64,000 nt of DNA, from positions 1,798,001-1,862,000 of the forward strand of contig NZ_AP025514.1 in NCBI RefSeq assembly GCF_024347655.1, given 5' to 3'. Positions 26,194 to 35,743 of the stretch are shown here, in pieces. Within the stretch, counting starts at the first letter, position 1; the number at the start of each line of letters is the position of its first letter. The translations under genes and the position numbers were made by a program. This DNA comes from Vibrio toranzoniae (GTDB lineage Bacteria; Pseudomonadota; Gammaproteobacteria; Enterobacterales; Vibrionaceae). The notes below the pieces were generated by a model. That model saw only the letters and a list, made by a program, of their open reading frames with translations. It did not search any database and was not told the DNA's origin.

Positions 26194-29046
26194 ATGGCAT
26201 CTCCTCGTTTTTTAGTCGGCATTGACTTAGGCACAACCAACACTGTGGTTGCCTACTGTGAAATCAACGACGACCTACAACATGCTCCCGTTTCTCTTTT
26301 CGATATCGATCAACTCATCGGCCCCGGTGAAGTGGTTCGTAAGCCCCTACTTCCATCCTTTCGTTACCACCCAGCACAAGGTCAAATCTCCCCTTCTGAC
26401 CTGACGATGCCGTGGGAACCAAGCCCAGTAAAAGGCGATATCAAGAACGTTATCGTCGGTGAATGGGCACGTGAACTAGGCGCTAAAGTAGAAGGCCGCC
26501 AAGTATCGAGTGCCAAGAGTTGGTTATCTCACCAAGCGGTGGATCGCAGCTCAGACATTCTCCCTTGGGCTGGCGCAGCTGATGTCGATAAAGTATCGCC
26601 GGTTGTCGCGAGTGCGAGCTATCTGAATCACATTCGCCAAGCATGGAACTACCGTAACCCAAGCAACAAACTTGAAGACCAAGATGTTGTTGTAACGGTT
26701 CCTGCATCATTCGATGAGACAGCACGTAAGCTGACACTTGAAGCCGCAGAACTTGCTGGCTTAGGTAAGATTTTATTACTCGAAGAGCCTCAAGCGGTTT
26801 GTTATGACTGGTATGCACGCCACCAGCAAACAGCTGCGGAAGTGCTTCAACAGATCCCGTTAATCTTAGTGTGTGATGTCGGCGGTGGTACTACCGACTT
26901 GAGCTTAATTGAAGCGCAGTTCAATGCGGATAACGATACGGACAAGCAAGGTCATAGCGAGCTAGCACTCGACCGTATCGGCGTTGGCGAACACTTGATG
27001 CTGGGGGGTGATAACCTAGATTTAGCCCTCGCTCACCTAGCCGAACAACGCTTCAATCAAAACAAGAAGCTGAATGCCTCTAGCCTAACCAAACTGATTC
27101 AACAAACTCGCGCTGCAAAAGAGCGCTTGCTTTCTGCTAATGCGCCAGACGATGTGAAGATTACCATGCTTGGTAGCGGCTCGAAGCTATTAGGTGGCAC
27201 TAAGAGTATTGGCTTAACCAAGCAAGAAGTTCATCAAATCGCTTTGGAAGGCTTCTTCCCACTTTCTGAATTTACTGAAACACCAGACAAGCGTCGCAGC
27301 GCTGTGGTTGAATTCGGCCTGCCTTACGTTGCCGATCCAGCAGTCAGTAAACACGTTGCAGAATTCCTAGCAACGCACCAACAAGTGTCGAAAACAGCAC
27401 TAGAGAACTCTGATTCTATCGAGTTTGACGATACTAAACCTGCTATTCCTATCGGTGTGCTACTTAATGGGGGTGTGTTCAATAGTGAACTTGTGACAGA
27501 ACGTATTACTCAGCTTCTAGGTAACTGGAAAGGTTCTCCAATCACAGTATTAGATAACCCTCACCCTGATTGGTCTGTGGCTCTAGGGGCTGTTGCTTTT
27601 GGTAAAGCTCGCCGTGGTGCGCAGCTGAAAATCGGTGGCGGTGCCGCTCGTTCTTACTTCTTGCATCTACAAGAAAAGAACAAGATGGGTAAAGCACTTT
27701 GTCTGCTTGCCAAAGGGACTGAAGAAGGCCAAGAAATCCGTTTGAACAGCCGTCGTTTCTCATTGACGCTTGGCGAGCCGGTTCGTTTTAATCTACTGAC
27801 TTCAACACACGATCAAATCGCACACGACACTGCAATCCAAAACGGTGTGATGGTGGATGTGGATGCCGATCTGTTCTCCCCTCTTCCACCTTACATTTCT
27901 ACCTTGGAAGGTTCGGGGACTGTGGAGCTTCAAGCCAACCAAAAAGAGCGCGTTGAAGTATTGCTCGCTTGTCAGTTGACCGAAGTAGGCACACTTAAAA
28001 TAGAATGTGTGAGCACTGAAGATGACTCTAAACGTTGGTTGCTTGAGTTCGAAGTAAGAAACAAGCAAGGTGATGAGTCTGAAACCTCTAAACTACATCC
28101 AAGATTGGATGAATGTAAGGAGATAATCTCTCGTCTATATAGTGGCAACAAGAAGAGTGCTGAATCGAAAGAGATCAAGACGCTATCGAAAGACCTTGAG
28201 AAACGACTCGGTAAACGTGATGAATGGGACTTCACGACTCTTCGTCATTTGTTCGATAGCTTCTCATTAGGTCGCAAGCGTCGCCGTCGCTCAGAGGCAC
28301 ACGAGAAGAACTGGCTGCGTTTAGCGGGTTACTCGCTGCGTCCTGGCTTTGGCGACCCAACGGACTCATGGCGTATCGAGCAAATTTGGGGCCTATACCA
28401 ACAAAACATCCAGTTTAAGAACCATCAAGGTTGGACTGACTGGTGGGTATTCTGGCGTCGTGTTGCAGGCGGTTTAAACCAAGAGCAGCAAGAGACTATC
28501 TTGGCCGACATTGCTAAGTACCTTCACCCGGGCGCAATGAAGAACCCTAAAACGGCTAAAGATGCACAAGACAATGGCTATGAGGCCATGGTTCGTTTAG
28601 CGGCGTCACTTGAGCAACTTGAAGTGGAAGACAAAGTACTGCTGGCGAGTTGGTTCTTGAGCAAAGCGATTAACCAGAATCAGTTTGAGCAAGCGCACTG
28701 GTGGGCACTGGGTCGATTAGCATCAAGAACGCCTTTGTATGGCAGTCAGCACAGCGTGACTCCTAGAGAACAAGCCGAGCAATGGTTACCGAAACTACTT
28801 GAACAGAACTGGCATAAAGAACAAATGATAGCCTTCGCAGCTGTGATGATTTGTCGTAAGACGGGTGACCGTCAGTTTGATATCTCTGATGACTATCGCA
28901 ACCAAGTGATTGAGAAGCTGAAACAAAGTAAGGTGCCTGAATCTTGGCTGATGCTAGTGAGTGAAGTGACTGAACTTTCTGAGAGCGAGTCTAAGCGTGT
29001 GTTTGGTGATGCATTGCCAAGCGGATTAAGCCTGATCAATAGCTAA
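26194..29046 (+). CDS. Hsp70-family protein with C-terminal DUF3731 region
   Basis: 950 residues. Hsp70 ATPase motifs GIDLGTTNT (9-17), VVTVPASFDETARKLT, EEPQAVCYDW, CDVGGGTTDLS (near 230) and LLNGGVFNS. A short beta domain with LTLGEPVRF and CQLTEVGTLKIE parallels the neighbour. A C-terminal helical region of about 310 residues (from RLDECKEIISRLYSG; Trp-rich: WTDWWVFWRRVAGG, HWWALGRLASRTPLYG) corresponds to DUF3731. The partner gene lies 138 nt upstream behind a hairpin. AAGG precedes the start. The two Hsp70 proteins share motifs throughout and are probably an old duplication. Function unknown. Confidence 0.88.
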   Translation: MASPRFLVGIDLGTTNTVVAYCEINDDLQHAPVSLFDIDQLIGPGEVVRKPLLPSFRYHPAQGQISPSDLTMPWEPSPVKGDIKNVIVGEWARELGAKVEGRQVSSAKSWLSHQAVDRSSDILPWAGAADVDKVSPVVASASYLNHIRQAWNYRNPSNKLEDQDVVVTVPASFDETARKLTLEAAELAGLGKILLLEEPQAVCYDWYARHQQTAAEVLQQIPLILVCDVGGGTTDLSLIEAQFNADNDTDKQGHSELALDRIGVGEHLMLGGDNLDLALAHLAEQRFNQNKKLNASSLTKLIQQTRAAKERLLSANAPDDVKITMLGSGSKLLGGTKSIGLTKQEVHQIALEGFFPLSEFTETPDKRRSAVVEFGLPYVADPAVSKHVAEFLATHQQVSKTALENSDSIEFDDTKPAIPIGVLLNGGVFNSELVTERITQLLGNWKGSPITVLDNPHPDWSVALGAVAFGKARRGAQLKIGGGAARSYFLHLQEKNKMGKALCLLAKGTEEGQEIRLNSRRFSLTLGEPVRFNLLTSTHDQIAHDTAIQNGVMVDVDADLFSPLPPYISTLEGSGTVELQANQKERVEVLLACQLTEVGTLKIECVSTEDDSKRWLLEFEVRNKQGDESETSKLHPRLDECKEIISRLYSGNKKSAESKEIKTLSKDLEKRLGKRDEWDFTTLRHLFDSFSLGRKRRRRSEAHEKNWLRLAGYSLRPGFGDPTDSWRIEQIWGLYQQNIQFKNHQGWTDWWVFWRRVAGGLNQEQQETILADIAKYLHPGAMKNPKTAKDAQDNGYEAMVRLAASLEQLEVEDKVLLASWFLSKAINQNQFEQAHWWALGRLASRTPLYGSQHSVTPREQAEQWLPKLLEQNWHKEQMIAFAAVMICRKTGDRQFDISDDYRNQVIEKLKQSKVPESWLMLVSEVTELSESESKRVFGDALPSGLSLINS

Positions 29047-29085
29047 TTTTAAAAACGACTAGCTTTCGTTACTAATGAAAAAAAG

Positions 29086-29120
29086 AAAAGCCACTTTCGA
29101 TTCGTTGAAAGTGGCTTTTT
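29086..29120 (+). terminator. Terminator of the Hsp70 cluster
   Basis: 13-bp stem (29086-29098 with 29107-29119) closing an 8-nt loop, with T residues at the end of the stem. Confidence 0.9.
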
Positions 29121-29241
29121 TATTGGTGGCTTAAGGCCTGTTTGCAAGTGTCTGCTTGACTCGTGTTTCGCTGGCCAATGTCTAATTGATTAGAGGCTTG
29201 CTGTTCAAAGGCCTTATTAGCCGTGTTGCTGTTCATCATTG

Positions 29242-29457
29242 TTAGTGTTTGGTTCCTGTTGGGTTGATAGGAAAATCCGTGTTTTCATAAATATCGGACA
29301 GTTTTTTCGGTTTCTTACCCTTGGCTCCTTTGGTTGATTGACTATGAGTTTCGCTTAAAAGCCATTGCTCATGCATTTTTGCTGAATCCAAAAACTCTGG
29401 ATCCTCCATTGCTTCCTTGCGAAGTTTATTTACACGTTCGAGAGTATCCCAAATCAT
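29242..29457 (-). CDS. Small soluble protein of unknown function (71 aa)
   Basis: 71 residues: a helical N-terminal half (MIWDTLERVNKLRKEAMEDPEF) and a basic middle (KGAKGKKPKKLSDIYEN). A strong GGAGGTGA site 6 nt before the ATG argues for a real gene. No membrane segment and no family recognised. It stands alone between the Hsp70 terminator and the DUF2947 gene. Confidence 0.6.
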   Translation of the reverse strand: MIWDTLERVNKLRKEAMEDPEFLDSAKMHEQWLLSETHSQSTKGAKGKKPKKLSDIYENTDFPINPTGTKH

Positions 29458-29644
29458 AATACTTCACCTCCACTAAGGCAGTACTATAAAGATAGCCCAA
29501 AACCATAAAACTTCAAGTAAGCCAATGGGATAGCGATCTCAATTTCGTAAATCTCTGTATTTAAACGAGTGGAAATTCGATTCAATTTTCAGCTTCAAAC
29601 AGTGGGTGTTTCGCAACGATCTTTAAAGATCCACAAACACAAAA

Positions 29645-29667
29645 AAAGCGAGCTCGATGCTCGCTTT
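29645..29667 (-). terminator. Terminator of the DUF2947 gene
   Basis: 9-bp stem (29645-29653 with 29659-29667), 5-nt loop, followed by a T tract on the complement strand. Confidence 0.85.
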
Positions 29668-29712
29668 CTATCTGTCGTTTGTACAACGTGACTTAATTAA
29701 ATCATGTTTTAA

Positions 29713-30186
29713 TTAAGCTCGGTTACCGATTTTCACGGTACCGTTTGTTGAGAACCAAAGCGCTTCTGAACGACGGCGGCCAAGTAGAATCGGACCATCA
29801 TCGTAGAACAAAAAGTTCTTCCAATGCTTCTTAAAAATCGCCCACTTGGTCTCTAGTACATTATATTTTTCGTAACAAAAATAAACAGTTACGTCATCTT
29901 GCCAATCAATGAAGTTTAGGATCTCTTCTGGCATTTCTGGTTCATCTGCTTCCCAATGTGCCATCCAGCTGATCTCTTCATTCCAGTTCGATGCTTTGCT
30001 CGGCCAATCTTGCGAGCTTAGTCGCTCGGCATCAGGGCTTTGAGGGCTTACGTTCTCTTTCCAGAACTGAGATGCTCTTGCCTGTGTCATTGGCCTAATC
30101 TTTTCCAAGTCCTCAGCGGGTAGTGGCATCGACTGGTGAGTAAAAATCCATTTTCTTTGGTATTCGTCCAAAGTTGTGTATGACAT
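29713..30186 (-). CDS. DUF2947-type protein
   Basis: 157 residues starting MSYTTLDEYQRKW, with GAGGA 6 nt before the ATG. A cytoplasmic protein rich in Trp and acidic residues (ISWMAHWEADEPEMPEEILNFIDW, KWAIFKKHWKNFLFYDDGPILLGRRR). I recall it as DUF2947, a Vibrio-centred family without known function. Monocistronic, with its own terminator. Confidence 0.75.
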   Translation of the reverse strand: MSYTTLDEYQRKWIFTHQSMPLPAEDLEKIRPMTQARASQFWKENVSPQSPDAERLSSQDWPSKASNWNEEISWMAHWEADEPEMPEEILNFIDWQDDVTVYFCYEKYNVLETKWAIFKKHWKNFLFYDDGPILLGRRRSEALWFSTNGTVKIGNRA

Positions 30187-30357
30187 CAAAATTCCTCAAA
30201 TTTCTTCTCAGGCTTATGGATTACCATGCCTATATGTTCTTTCTGATGCAGCGGCGATTAGAGATCGCTTGATATTCGCTGCCTTTAAATTCGTTGTTCG
30301 CTTGTTTACTTAAATACGCTTACTGCTAAATACAACTGTAGCTAACTACAACTGCGT

Positions 30358-30945
30358 TTAAGCATTGCGTCTGTCTTCCCAGTTCGGGTTAACTAACGCG
30401 GTCAGTATATGGTCTTCCCATTTACCGTTAATCTGTAGGTAGTCTTTAGCAAAACCTTCGCGAACAAAACCAAGATGTTCCAACACACCAGCACTTCGCT
30501 CATTGTGAGGCATATAGCCCGCCATTAAACGGTGCATGTTCTGCACATCAAACATGTAGTCCTTCGCCATGCTCAAGCCTCTTCGCATGTAACCGTGGCC
30601 TTGTGCACTTTCAGCCAACGAGTAGCCCACATTACAGGCGTAAAACGGAAAGCGAGACAAATTACTGAACGAGATTGTCCCTAACATTTCGTTAGAGTCC
30701 GCATTAATCAATAAACAATAGTAGCCAAGCCCCATTTTATGAAGCTCGTTTAGTTTGATCAGTCGCTGCGCCCAACCTTCTCTTTCGAAGAACGCATCTT
30801 CTCGAGTCGGTTCCCAAGGCTTAAGGTGCTCTCGGTTTGTTTGAAAATACTCACTGATCATGCTCGCATCGTCAATTTGCGCTGTACGTAGAATAAGGTT
30901 TCCATCGTGCTTATAAACGCGTTCAGGTGTACTCAGATCTTCCAT
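30358..30945 (-). CDS. rimJ: Ribosomal protein S5 alanine N-acetyltransferase
   Basis: 195 residues, a GNAT acetyltransferase aligning end to end with E. coli RimJ (194 residues, from memory): NREHLKPWEPTRED, LLGTISFSN-like strand, acetyl-CoA loop AESAQGHGYMRRG, AGYMPHNERSAGVLEHLGF and FAKDYLQINGKWEDHILTAL. RimJ acetylates the N-terminal Ala of ribosomal protein S5 using acetyl-CoA. Same strand as tyrR, 105 nt downstream of its stop. Confidence 0.88.
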   Translation of the reverse strand: MEDLSTPERVYKHDGNLILRTAQIDDASMISEYFQTNREHLKPWEPTREDAFFEREGWAQRLIKLNELHKMGLGYYCLLINADSNEMLGTISFSNLSRFPFYACNVGYSLAESAQGHGYMRRGLSMAKDYMFDVQNMHRLMAGYMPHNERSAGVLEHLGFVREGFAKDYLQINGKWEDHILTALVNPNWEDRRNA

Positions 30946-31050
30946 TCGCTTTCTTATTCCGTTATCTGGTCTTGTTCTAATGTCTTACTCAATACCGTTT
31001 GCTTGTTCAATACTGCCCACTTACTTAATAACATACCCAAGCAGGCTCAA

Positions 31051-32595
31051 TCAGTTCTTTCTAATACCGTAGTCGCGCAGTTTGTTGGCAATTGAGGTGT
31101 GAGAAACATTCAAGCGCTTTGCTAACTTACGGCTTGATGGGAACGACTGATAAAGCTTCTCTAGAATCTGAGATTCATAGTCTTTCATGATCTCATCCAG
31201 AGAACCATCTAAGCTTAGATTCGCCATTCCTGCCGTCATGGTTTCTAACTGAGGCAAGTGGAATTGATCAACGGTTAAGGTATCTGAATCCAACTCTGTC
31301 AGTGCGCGTAAAACCATGTTGTCTAATTGACGAATGTTACCCGGCCATTGGTAGTTGCCTAACTGGTCAATCAATTCTTGAGTAAGCTTTGGCTTTAGCA
31401 TGCCTAGTTGCTGCGCATATTTAGCCACGAACAGATCTAGCAATGATGCTACGTCGTTAGAACGTTCACGCAAAGCTGGAATTGACAGTGTCAGTACATT
31501 CAAGCGGTAGAACAAGTCTTCACGGAATGAACCAGAATCGGCAAGTTCAGAAAGGCGGTGGCGCGTTGACGCGATAATACGCACATCAGCGTGCATCTCT
31601 TCTTCTTCACCAACACGACGGAAAGAACCATCTTGTAGGAAACGCAGTAATTTGATTTGTAGATGCGGACTCATTTCGCCAATCTCATCTAAAAATACCG
31701 TACCGCCATTCGCTTGTTCGAAAATACCTTTATGACCTTGCTCATGGTTGAATGAACCCGGAGCATGACCAAACAATTCGGTTTCCGCTACGTCATCTGG
31801 CATGGATGCACAGCTTAGAATCAAAAATGGGAAAGAAGAGCGATTTGATCGGTTGTGACAAGCTTTAGCCAGCATCTCTTTACCCGTACCTGTATCGCCT
31901 TCAATTAACAGAGGCTGATCCAGCATCGCCAATTTCTTAGCTTGGCTTATCAAGGCTTTATGGCGATTAGACACACCAACAAAGTGTTCGAAACCTAGGT
32001 TGTTCTGTTCTGGGATGGCATCTGGCGTGTTCATCTCTTGATTACAAGAGCGAATCGTCATTACTGCACTGGCCAGTACTGCTTCGTTAACATCGCCACC
32101 AAGATAAATAGGCAGAACCTCAATCGAGAAATCTAAACCATCCAACACCACCACTTCACGATGACGAGTGACGTCACCTTCGATCCAACGAGCAAAATTG
32201 AAGCTAGGTACGAATGTCGAAAGCGGCTCACCGATCACTTCGTCTTCTTGCTTGCCGAATAGGTTCAATGCAGCGTGGTTCGCTATATCAACTGACCCTT
32301 TAAGGTCAATCGCAATCACGGGGTCTGGTAGATTAGCCAACAGAGCAATTAACTCTGTGTTATGCCTTTCGCTTGGCATAAATTGGATTTTTCGTACATC
32401 CTTCACACCAGAAATTCGGCGAATTTCAGCCATAAGTTCACTAAAAGCATCAAAATTGATATCAGGGCAATTTAGGTAAATAATGCCTTTAACATCAATT
32501 TCGATTCCTCTTAAATCAATGCTTTTTGAGGCCAAGATATCGAGCAACTCACGCGTTAAGCCGAGTCTGTCTTCACACAATACTTCAAGACGCAC
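31051..32595 (-). CDS. tyrR: Transcriptional regulator of aromatic amino acid genes
   Basis: 514 residues. An N-terminal ACT domain (MRLEVLCEDRLGLTRELLDIL), a PAS-like domain (LPDPVIAIDLKGSVDIANHAAL), an AAA+ domain (Walker A EGDTGTGKE; Walker B GGTVFLDEIGEM) and a C-terminal Fis-type HTH (SSRKLAKRLNVSHTSIANKLRDYG). The GAFTGA loop needed for sigma-54 contact is absent (LFGHAPGSFNHEQG instead), as expected for TyrR, which acts with sigma-70. In E. coli it represses or activates aro/tyr transport and biosynthesis genes with Tyr, Phe or Trp as cofactors. The start is GTG with AGGA 6 nt upstream. It follows ycjX-ycjF, as in enterics. Confidence 0.95.
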   Translation of the reverse strand: MRLEVLCEDRLGLTRELLDILASKSIDLRGIEIDVKGIIYLNCPDINFDAFSELMAEIRRISGVKDVRKIQFMPSERHNTELIALLANLPDPVIAIDLKGSVDIANHAALNLFGKQEDEVIGEPLSTFVPSFNFARWIEGDVTRHREVVVLDGLDFSIEVLPIYLGGDVNEAVLASAVMTIRSCNQEMNTPDAIPEQNNLGFEHFVGVSNRHKALISQAKKLAMLDQPLLIEGDTGTGKEMLAKACHNRSNRSSFPFLILSCASMPDDVAETELFGHAPGSFNHEQGHKGIFEQANGGTVFLDEIGEMSPHLQIKLLRFLQDGSFRRVGEEEEMHADVRIIASTRHRLSELADSGSFREDLFYRLNVLTLSIPALRERSNDVASLLDLFVAKYAQQLGMLKPKLTQELIDQLGNYQWPGNIRQLDNMVLRALTELDSDTLTVDQFHLPQLETMTAGMANLSLDGSLDEIMKDYESQILEKLYQSFPSSRKLAKRLNVSHTSIANKLRDYGIRKN

Positions 32596-32739
32596 AAATA
32601 GTCCTATTATAGGTGTCAGGATAAGTTGACAGTAGTGTGGATTAAGGTCTGAGTTCAGTCAAGAAGAAGAGTAAACATATGTTTACTCTTCGCTCGCAAA
32701 CCACTCAATGTCATACATTTTGTTTCAAAGTCGTATGCA

Positions 32740-33792
32740 CTATTTCAGCGTGATTCGTTTTATTTCAGAAAGGACGGCTTTACGAAGGTCTGATAGTTTT
32801 ACTTTGCGCTCGTTATGCCAAGGCATTGGGCGCAGCAACGTCATGGCTTTTAAGCCCAATCGAGCGGTTAGGATACCAACACCGAGGCCCTGTCCTGCTC
32901 TCGCGGATACTTTGCCAGCAAGATCCATCGAGACGAGATCCACACTTGCATCTATTGCCAGTTCACTTGCGCCCGCTGCCGCCATATTGATTAACACCAA
33001 CTTGAACAACTTAATGCGAGACCAGTAACCAAGCTCAATGCCATACACATCGGCGAGCTTGTCTATCATGGTGAAATTACGCCACGCCACCAGCAACATG
33101 TCTGCCGCCGCTAATGGGCTCACCGCAACCAAGGCCGCCGATTCCGTCGAGAATTTGGTCACGATTTGAGTTGCCACCTTATCTTGTTGGCTCACCACTA
33201 GCGCATCGTACATATCCAACACTTCAGCATCACTGTGCGCAGGGTTAATGCTGTTTCGCCATTTATCATAAGCTGGAGACTCGGCAATAATGCCGCCCTG
33301 CTTGGCGATGTTTTCACAGAACGTTTTGCCCTTACCGACACTTTGGCTTTGCAGTAGCTCTTCACTCTGTTCTTGCACACTAAAATGGTCTTTCAGTGAG
33401 CGTAGTTTCCACAGCTCTTTGCCTATTGCGCCTAAGCCCAACGAAGCAATAACTGCTATGAAACCAGCCCAACCTAGGGCGAGCCAGTCAGCAGATTGAA
33501 TCGCGGTGATGACAGAATCAATCGCTTGCCAGCCGACTAAGCCTGAGAAAGCGACCAATACACCCGTTCCAAACCACTTCTTCTTTTTGCTCGGTCGAAT
33601 CACTTGTTCCAGTTGCTGCTCAGCGTCACCATCAAGGTCGGTTTCCACTTGTGGTGCGACAGGAACAAATTTCTCTTGCTCGGTAAATAACTGCTGGGCT
33701 CCGAGTTCTGAACTCGCTTCATTCTTATCATTGTCATCAAAAGAGGTCTTCAACGGTTCATTAAAGATCTGCTTTGTTTTTAATTCACTCAT
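32740..33792 (-). CDS. ycjF: YcjF-type inner-membrane protein (DUF697/TIGR01620)
   Basis: 350 residues. A long acidic cytoplasmic N-terminus, two TM helices (about 83-130: [39 protein letters not shown]), then a DUF697-like domain with further hydrophobic stretches ([23 protein letters not shown]). It starts 14 nt after ycjX, GAGG present, and is co-transcribed with it. In E. coli ycjX and ycjF belong to the envelope-stress psp regulon; the psp genes themselves are not adjacent here. Role of YcjF unknown. Confidence 0.9.
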   Translation of the reverse strand: MSELKTKQIFNEPLKTSFDDNDKNEASSELGAQQLFTEQEKFVPVAPQVETDLDGDAEQQLEQVIRPSKKKKWFGTGVLVAFSGLVGWQAIDSVITAIQSADWLALGWAGFIAVIASLGLGAIGKELWKLRSLKDHFSVQEQSEELLQSQSVGKGKTFCENIAKQGGIIAESPAYDKWRNSINPAHSDAEVLDMYDALVVSQQDKVATQIVTKFSTESAALVAVSPLAAADMLLVAWRNFTMIDKLADVYGIELGYWSRIKLFKLVLINMAAAGASELAIDASVDLVSMDLAGKVSARAGQGLGVGILTARLGLKAMTLLRPMPWHNERKVKLSDLRKAVLSEIKRITLK

Positions 33793-33806
33793 TTTGATTG
33801 CCTCAA

Positions 33807-35180
33807 TTACTTCAACTTATCGCCAATGAGATACTCTAAAACCTTATCGACTCGTAAGTGCTGACAAGGCTCATCGGAATGTTGCTCCATTGGCCTAAAG
33901 CTCGTGAAATCAAATTGGTTGGTTTCCCAATACTGTTTGTTCGGAAGCTTACGTGGCACCTCACCCGGATACATGGTTTGAGGTACATCATCTAAGGTGA
34001 CACCTTGCAGCGCTGGAACATTGTCTGACCCTGAAGAGATATAACCTGCACTGGTCGCTTGAATAGACGCGATGCTCATGCAGCTCATATCGATATGTTC
34101 AAACGCTGCCTGTTGCCACGCTGGGTGCACCATCTGTTGTAACAGTGACACCAAGTTCGGATGCTGATCTGGTGTTACGTGATCGGCTTTGGTGGCTGCA
34201 AACAAGATCTTGTCGATCTTAGGTGCAAACAAGCGTCTTAAGATATTGCTTCGACCGTACTTAAAGCTTTTCAATAGCTGCTCAAGTGCGCCACGCATAT
34301 CCATGAAAGAGTCGTAACCTGCATTAAGTGGCTGCAAACAGTCCACCAACACGATTTGTCTATCGAACGTCGCAAAGTGATTCTTATAGAACGCTTTCAC
34401 TACCTTCTGTTGATACTCTTCATAACGCGCTTTTAGCACAGCATAGTTACTTGTTTTTGAGAACTTACCTTCTGGTGCGATACACGGGAAGAATTGCAGT
34501 ACAGGCGCGCCTTCAAGCTCGCCCGGTAATACGAATCGACCCGGTTGTACCCAGTGCAGTCCGTTACTTTTACAAGTATGAAGGTACTGAGTGTAACTAT
34601 CGACAATCGCGACCAGTTTCTTTTCGTCTGCTTCGGCTAACAAGTCAACGTCACCACGCATTGCGTTCCACTGTTGCGAGTAGGTTTCTCTATCGCCTTT
34701 TAGCGCTGCAAATTGAGATTGGCTCCAAGTATCAAAGTCCATATCTAGCAAAGGCAAATCAAGTAGCCATTCCCCTGGATAATCAACAATGTCTAGGAAG
34801 AGCGTGCTGTTTTTACTCAGTAGCTTTTTCGCGCCCTTGGCTGGCTTAAATTTTATGGCTAAACGAATCTCACTGACATCACGCGTTGGCACTGGCCATT
34901 CTGGTGGCTGCGCATTCAAAGACTCCATCGCTTCATCGTACGAGAAACGGGGGATCATCATGTTGTGCTGAGGGATACGCTTTGCGCCAATAATTCTTCC
35001 ATCTCTCGCTGATGAAAGAAGCGGTAAATTTTTGTGAGTAGAGGTATGAAGAAGCTGGTTAACCAACGAGGTAATAAAAGCTGTTTTACCCGCACGAGAC
35101 AGACCCGTTACCGCTACTCTAATGTGAGAATCCGTTCCTCTGCTTATAAAGTCACTCATTTCTTGAGTTAGGTGTTTCAT
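33807..35180 (-). CDS. ycjX: YcjX-family P-loop NTPase (DUF463)
   Basis: 457 residues. Walker [11 protein letters not shown] (about 25-34) near the N-terminus, then [16 protein letters not shown] (Walker B/G3 region) and [16 protein letters not shown] with the NKxD-like TKAD. This is the DUF463/YcjX family of dynamin-like GTP-binding proteins. Upstream gene of the ycjX-ycjF pair, with tyrR further downstream. Expected to act at the inner membrane under envelope stress (from E. coli data; inferred here). Confidence 0.92.
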   Translation of the reverse strand: MKHLTQEMSDFISRGTDSHIRVAVTGLSRAGKTAFITSLVNQLLHTSTHKNLPLLSSARDGRIIGAKRIPQHNMMIPRFSYDEAMESLNAQPPEWPVPTRDVSEIRLAIKFKPAKGAKKLLSKNSTLFLDIVDYPGEWLLDLPLLDMDFDTWSQSQFAALKGDRETYSQQWNAMRGDVDLLAEADEKKLVAIVDSYTQYLHTCKSNGLHWVQPGRFVLPGELEGAPVLQFFPCIAPEGKFSKTSNYAVLKARYEEYQQKVVKAFYKNHFATFDRQIVLVDCLQPLNAGYDSFMDMRGALEQLLKSFKYGRSNILRRLFAPKIDKILFAATKADHVTPDQHPNLVSLLQQMVHPAWQQAAFEHIDMSCMSIASIQATSAGYISSGSDNVPALQGVTLDDVPQTMYPGEVPRKLPNKQYWETNQFDFTSFRPMEQHSDEPCQHLRVDKVLEYLIGDKLK

Positions 35181-35266
35181 TTGAACGACTCCGTGATAAA
35201 TAGGCTAGCTGATTATGATAATAGAGAGGCAAGCCTATGTTCTTTCCCTTTTGGGATAGTTTGTAT

Positions 35267-35292
35267 GCTTTTGCTTTTGCTTTTGCTTTTGC
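35267..35292. repeat. GCTTTT hexamer repeat upstream of ycjX
   Basis: Four perfect GCTTTT units (35267-35290) plus GC, in the gap between ycjX and the 61-residue protein gene. A short tandem repeat in a promoter-side region, about 90 nt from the ycjX start. Length variation could alter promoter spacing (speculative). Confidence 0.8.
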
Positions 35293-35337
35293 TAATAGTG
35301 GTGAGTATGCAATACCCATTCTTAATGCTAGATGAAT

Positions 35338-35373
35338 AAAAGCCCCTGACTACATACATAATCAGGGGCTTTA
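35338..35373. terminator. Bidirectional terminator hairpin
   Basis: Stem 35341-35349 with 35362-35370, extended by A/T pairs; 12-nt loop. T-rich on the plus side and on the complement. It closes the transcript of the 61-residue protein gene on the minus strand. Confidence 0.75.
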
Positions 35374-35393
35374 AATTTTTTGTTGATATCGGA

Positions 35394-35579
35394 CTAATCG
35401 TCTTCTATCAGCTTGTAGATAACAAACAGGGTTATCTCAGAAATCAACCACAATACACATGTGATAGTTACGTATTTTTCGTTAAAGATGCTGATTCCGT
35501 GCAAGATCAAATCGTAACCAATGAAACTACCAATCACCACTGCCAAGATAATCTGTAGGATCTGAATAAAACGAGGCAT
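35394..35579 (-). CDS. Small two-helix membrane protein (61 aa)
   Basis: 61 residues with two hydrophobic stretches (IQILQIILAVVIGSFIGYDL and ITCVLWLISEITLFVIYKL), predicted to span the inner membrane twice. AGGAG lies 6 nt before the ATG and a terminator follows, so it should be a genuine gene. No family recognised. Confidence 0.65.
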   Translation of the reverse strand: MPRFIQILQIILAVVIGSFIGYDLILHGISIFNEKYVTITCVLWLISEITLFVIYKLIEDD

Positions 35580-35636
35580 TCCTCTCTCCTATGTTCTTAT
35601 ATCAAACGATGTGTTTATCACTATATCATTGATAAT

Positions 35637-35672
35637 AAGACAAAAGTGCAGATAATGCTGCACTTTTGTCTT
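35637..35672. terminator. Perfect 15-bp hairpin after the fumarase gene
   Basis: Stem 35637-35651 with 35658-35672, 6-nt loop. It lies between the stop of the fumarase gene (minus strand) and the start of the small membrane protein gene. It probably terminates fumarase transcription in part. A second, weaker inverted repeat sits at 35706-35737. Confidence 0.7.
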
Positions 35673-35743
35673 TAACTTTCTGTCAAAATTTGCAATTCAA
35701 ACAGTGAAGCCAACATCAATTACGATTTTTTGGCTTCGTTTAA

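Noticed and set aside
34328-34849. 173-codon reading frame opposite ycjX
   Set aside because: Antisense shadow; no ribosome site or conserved domain.
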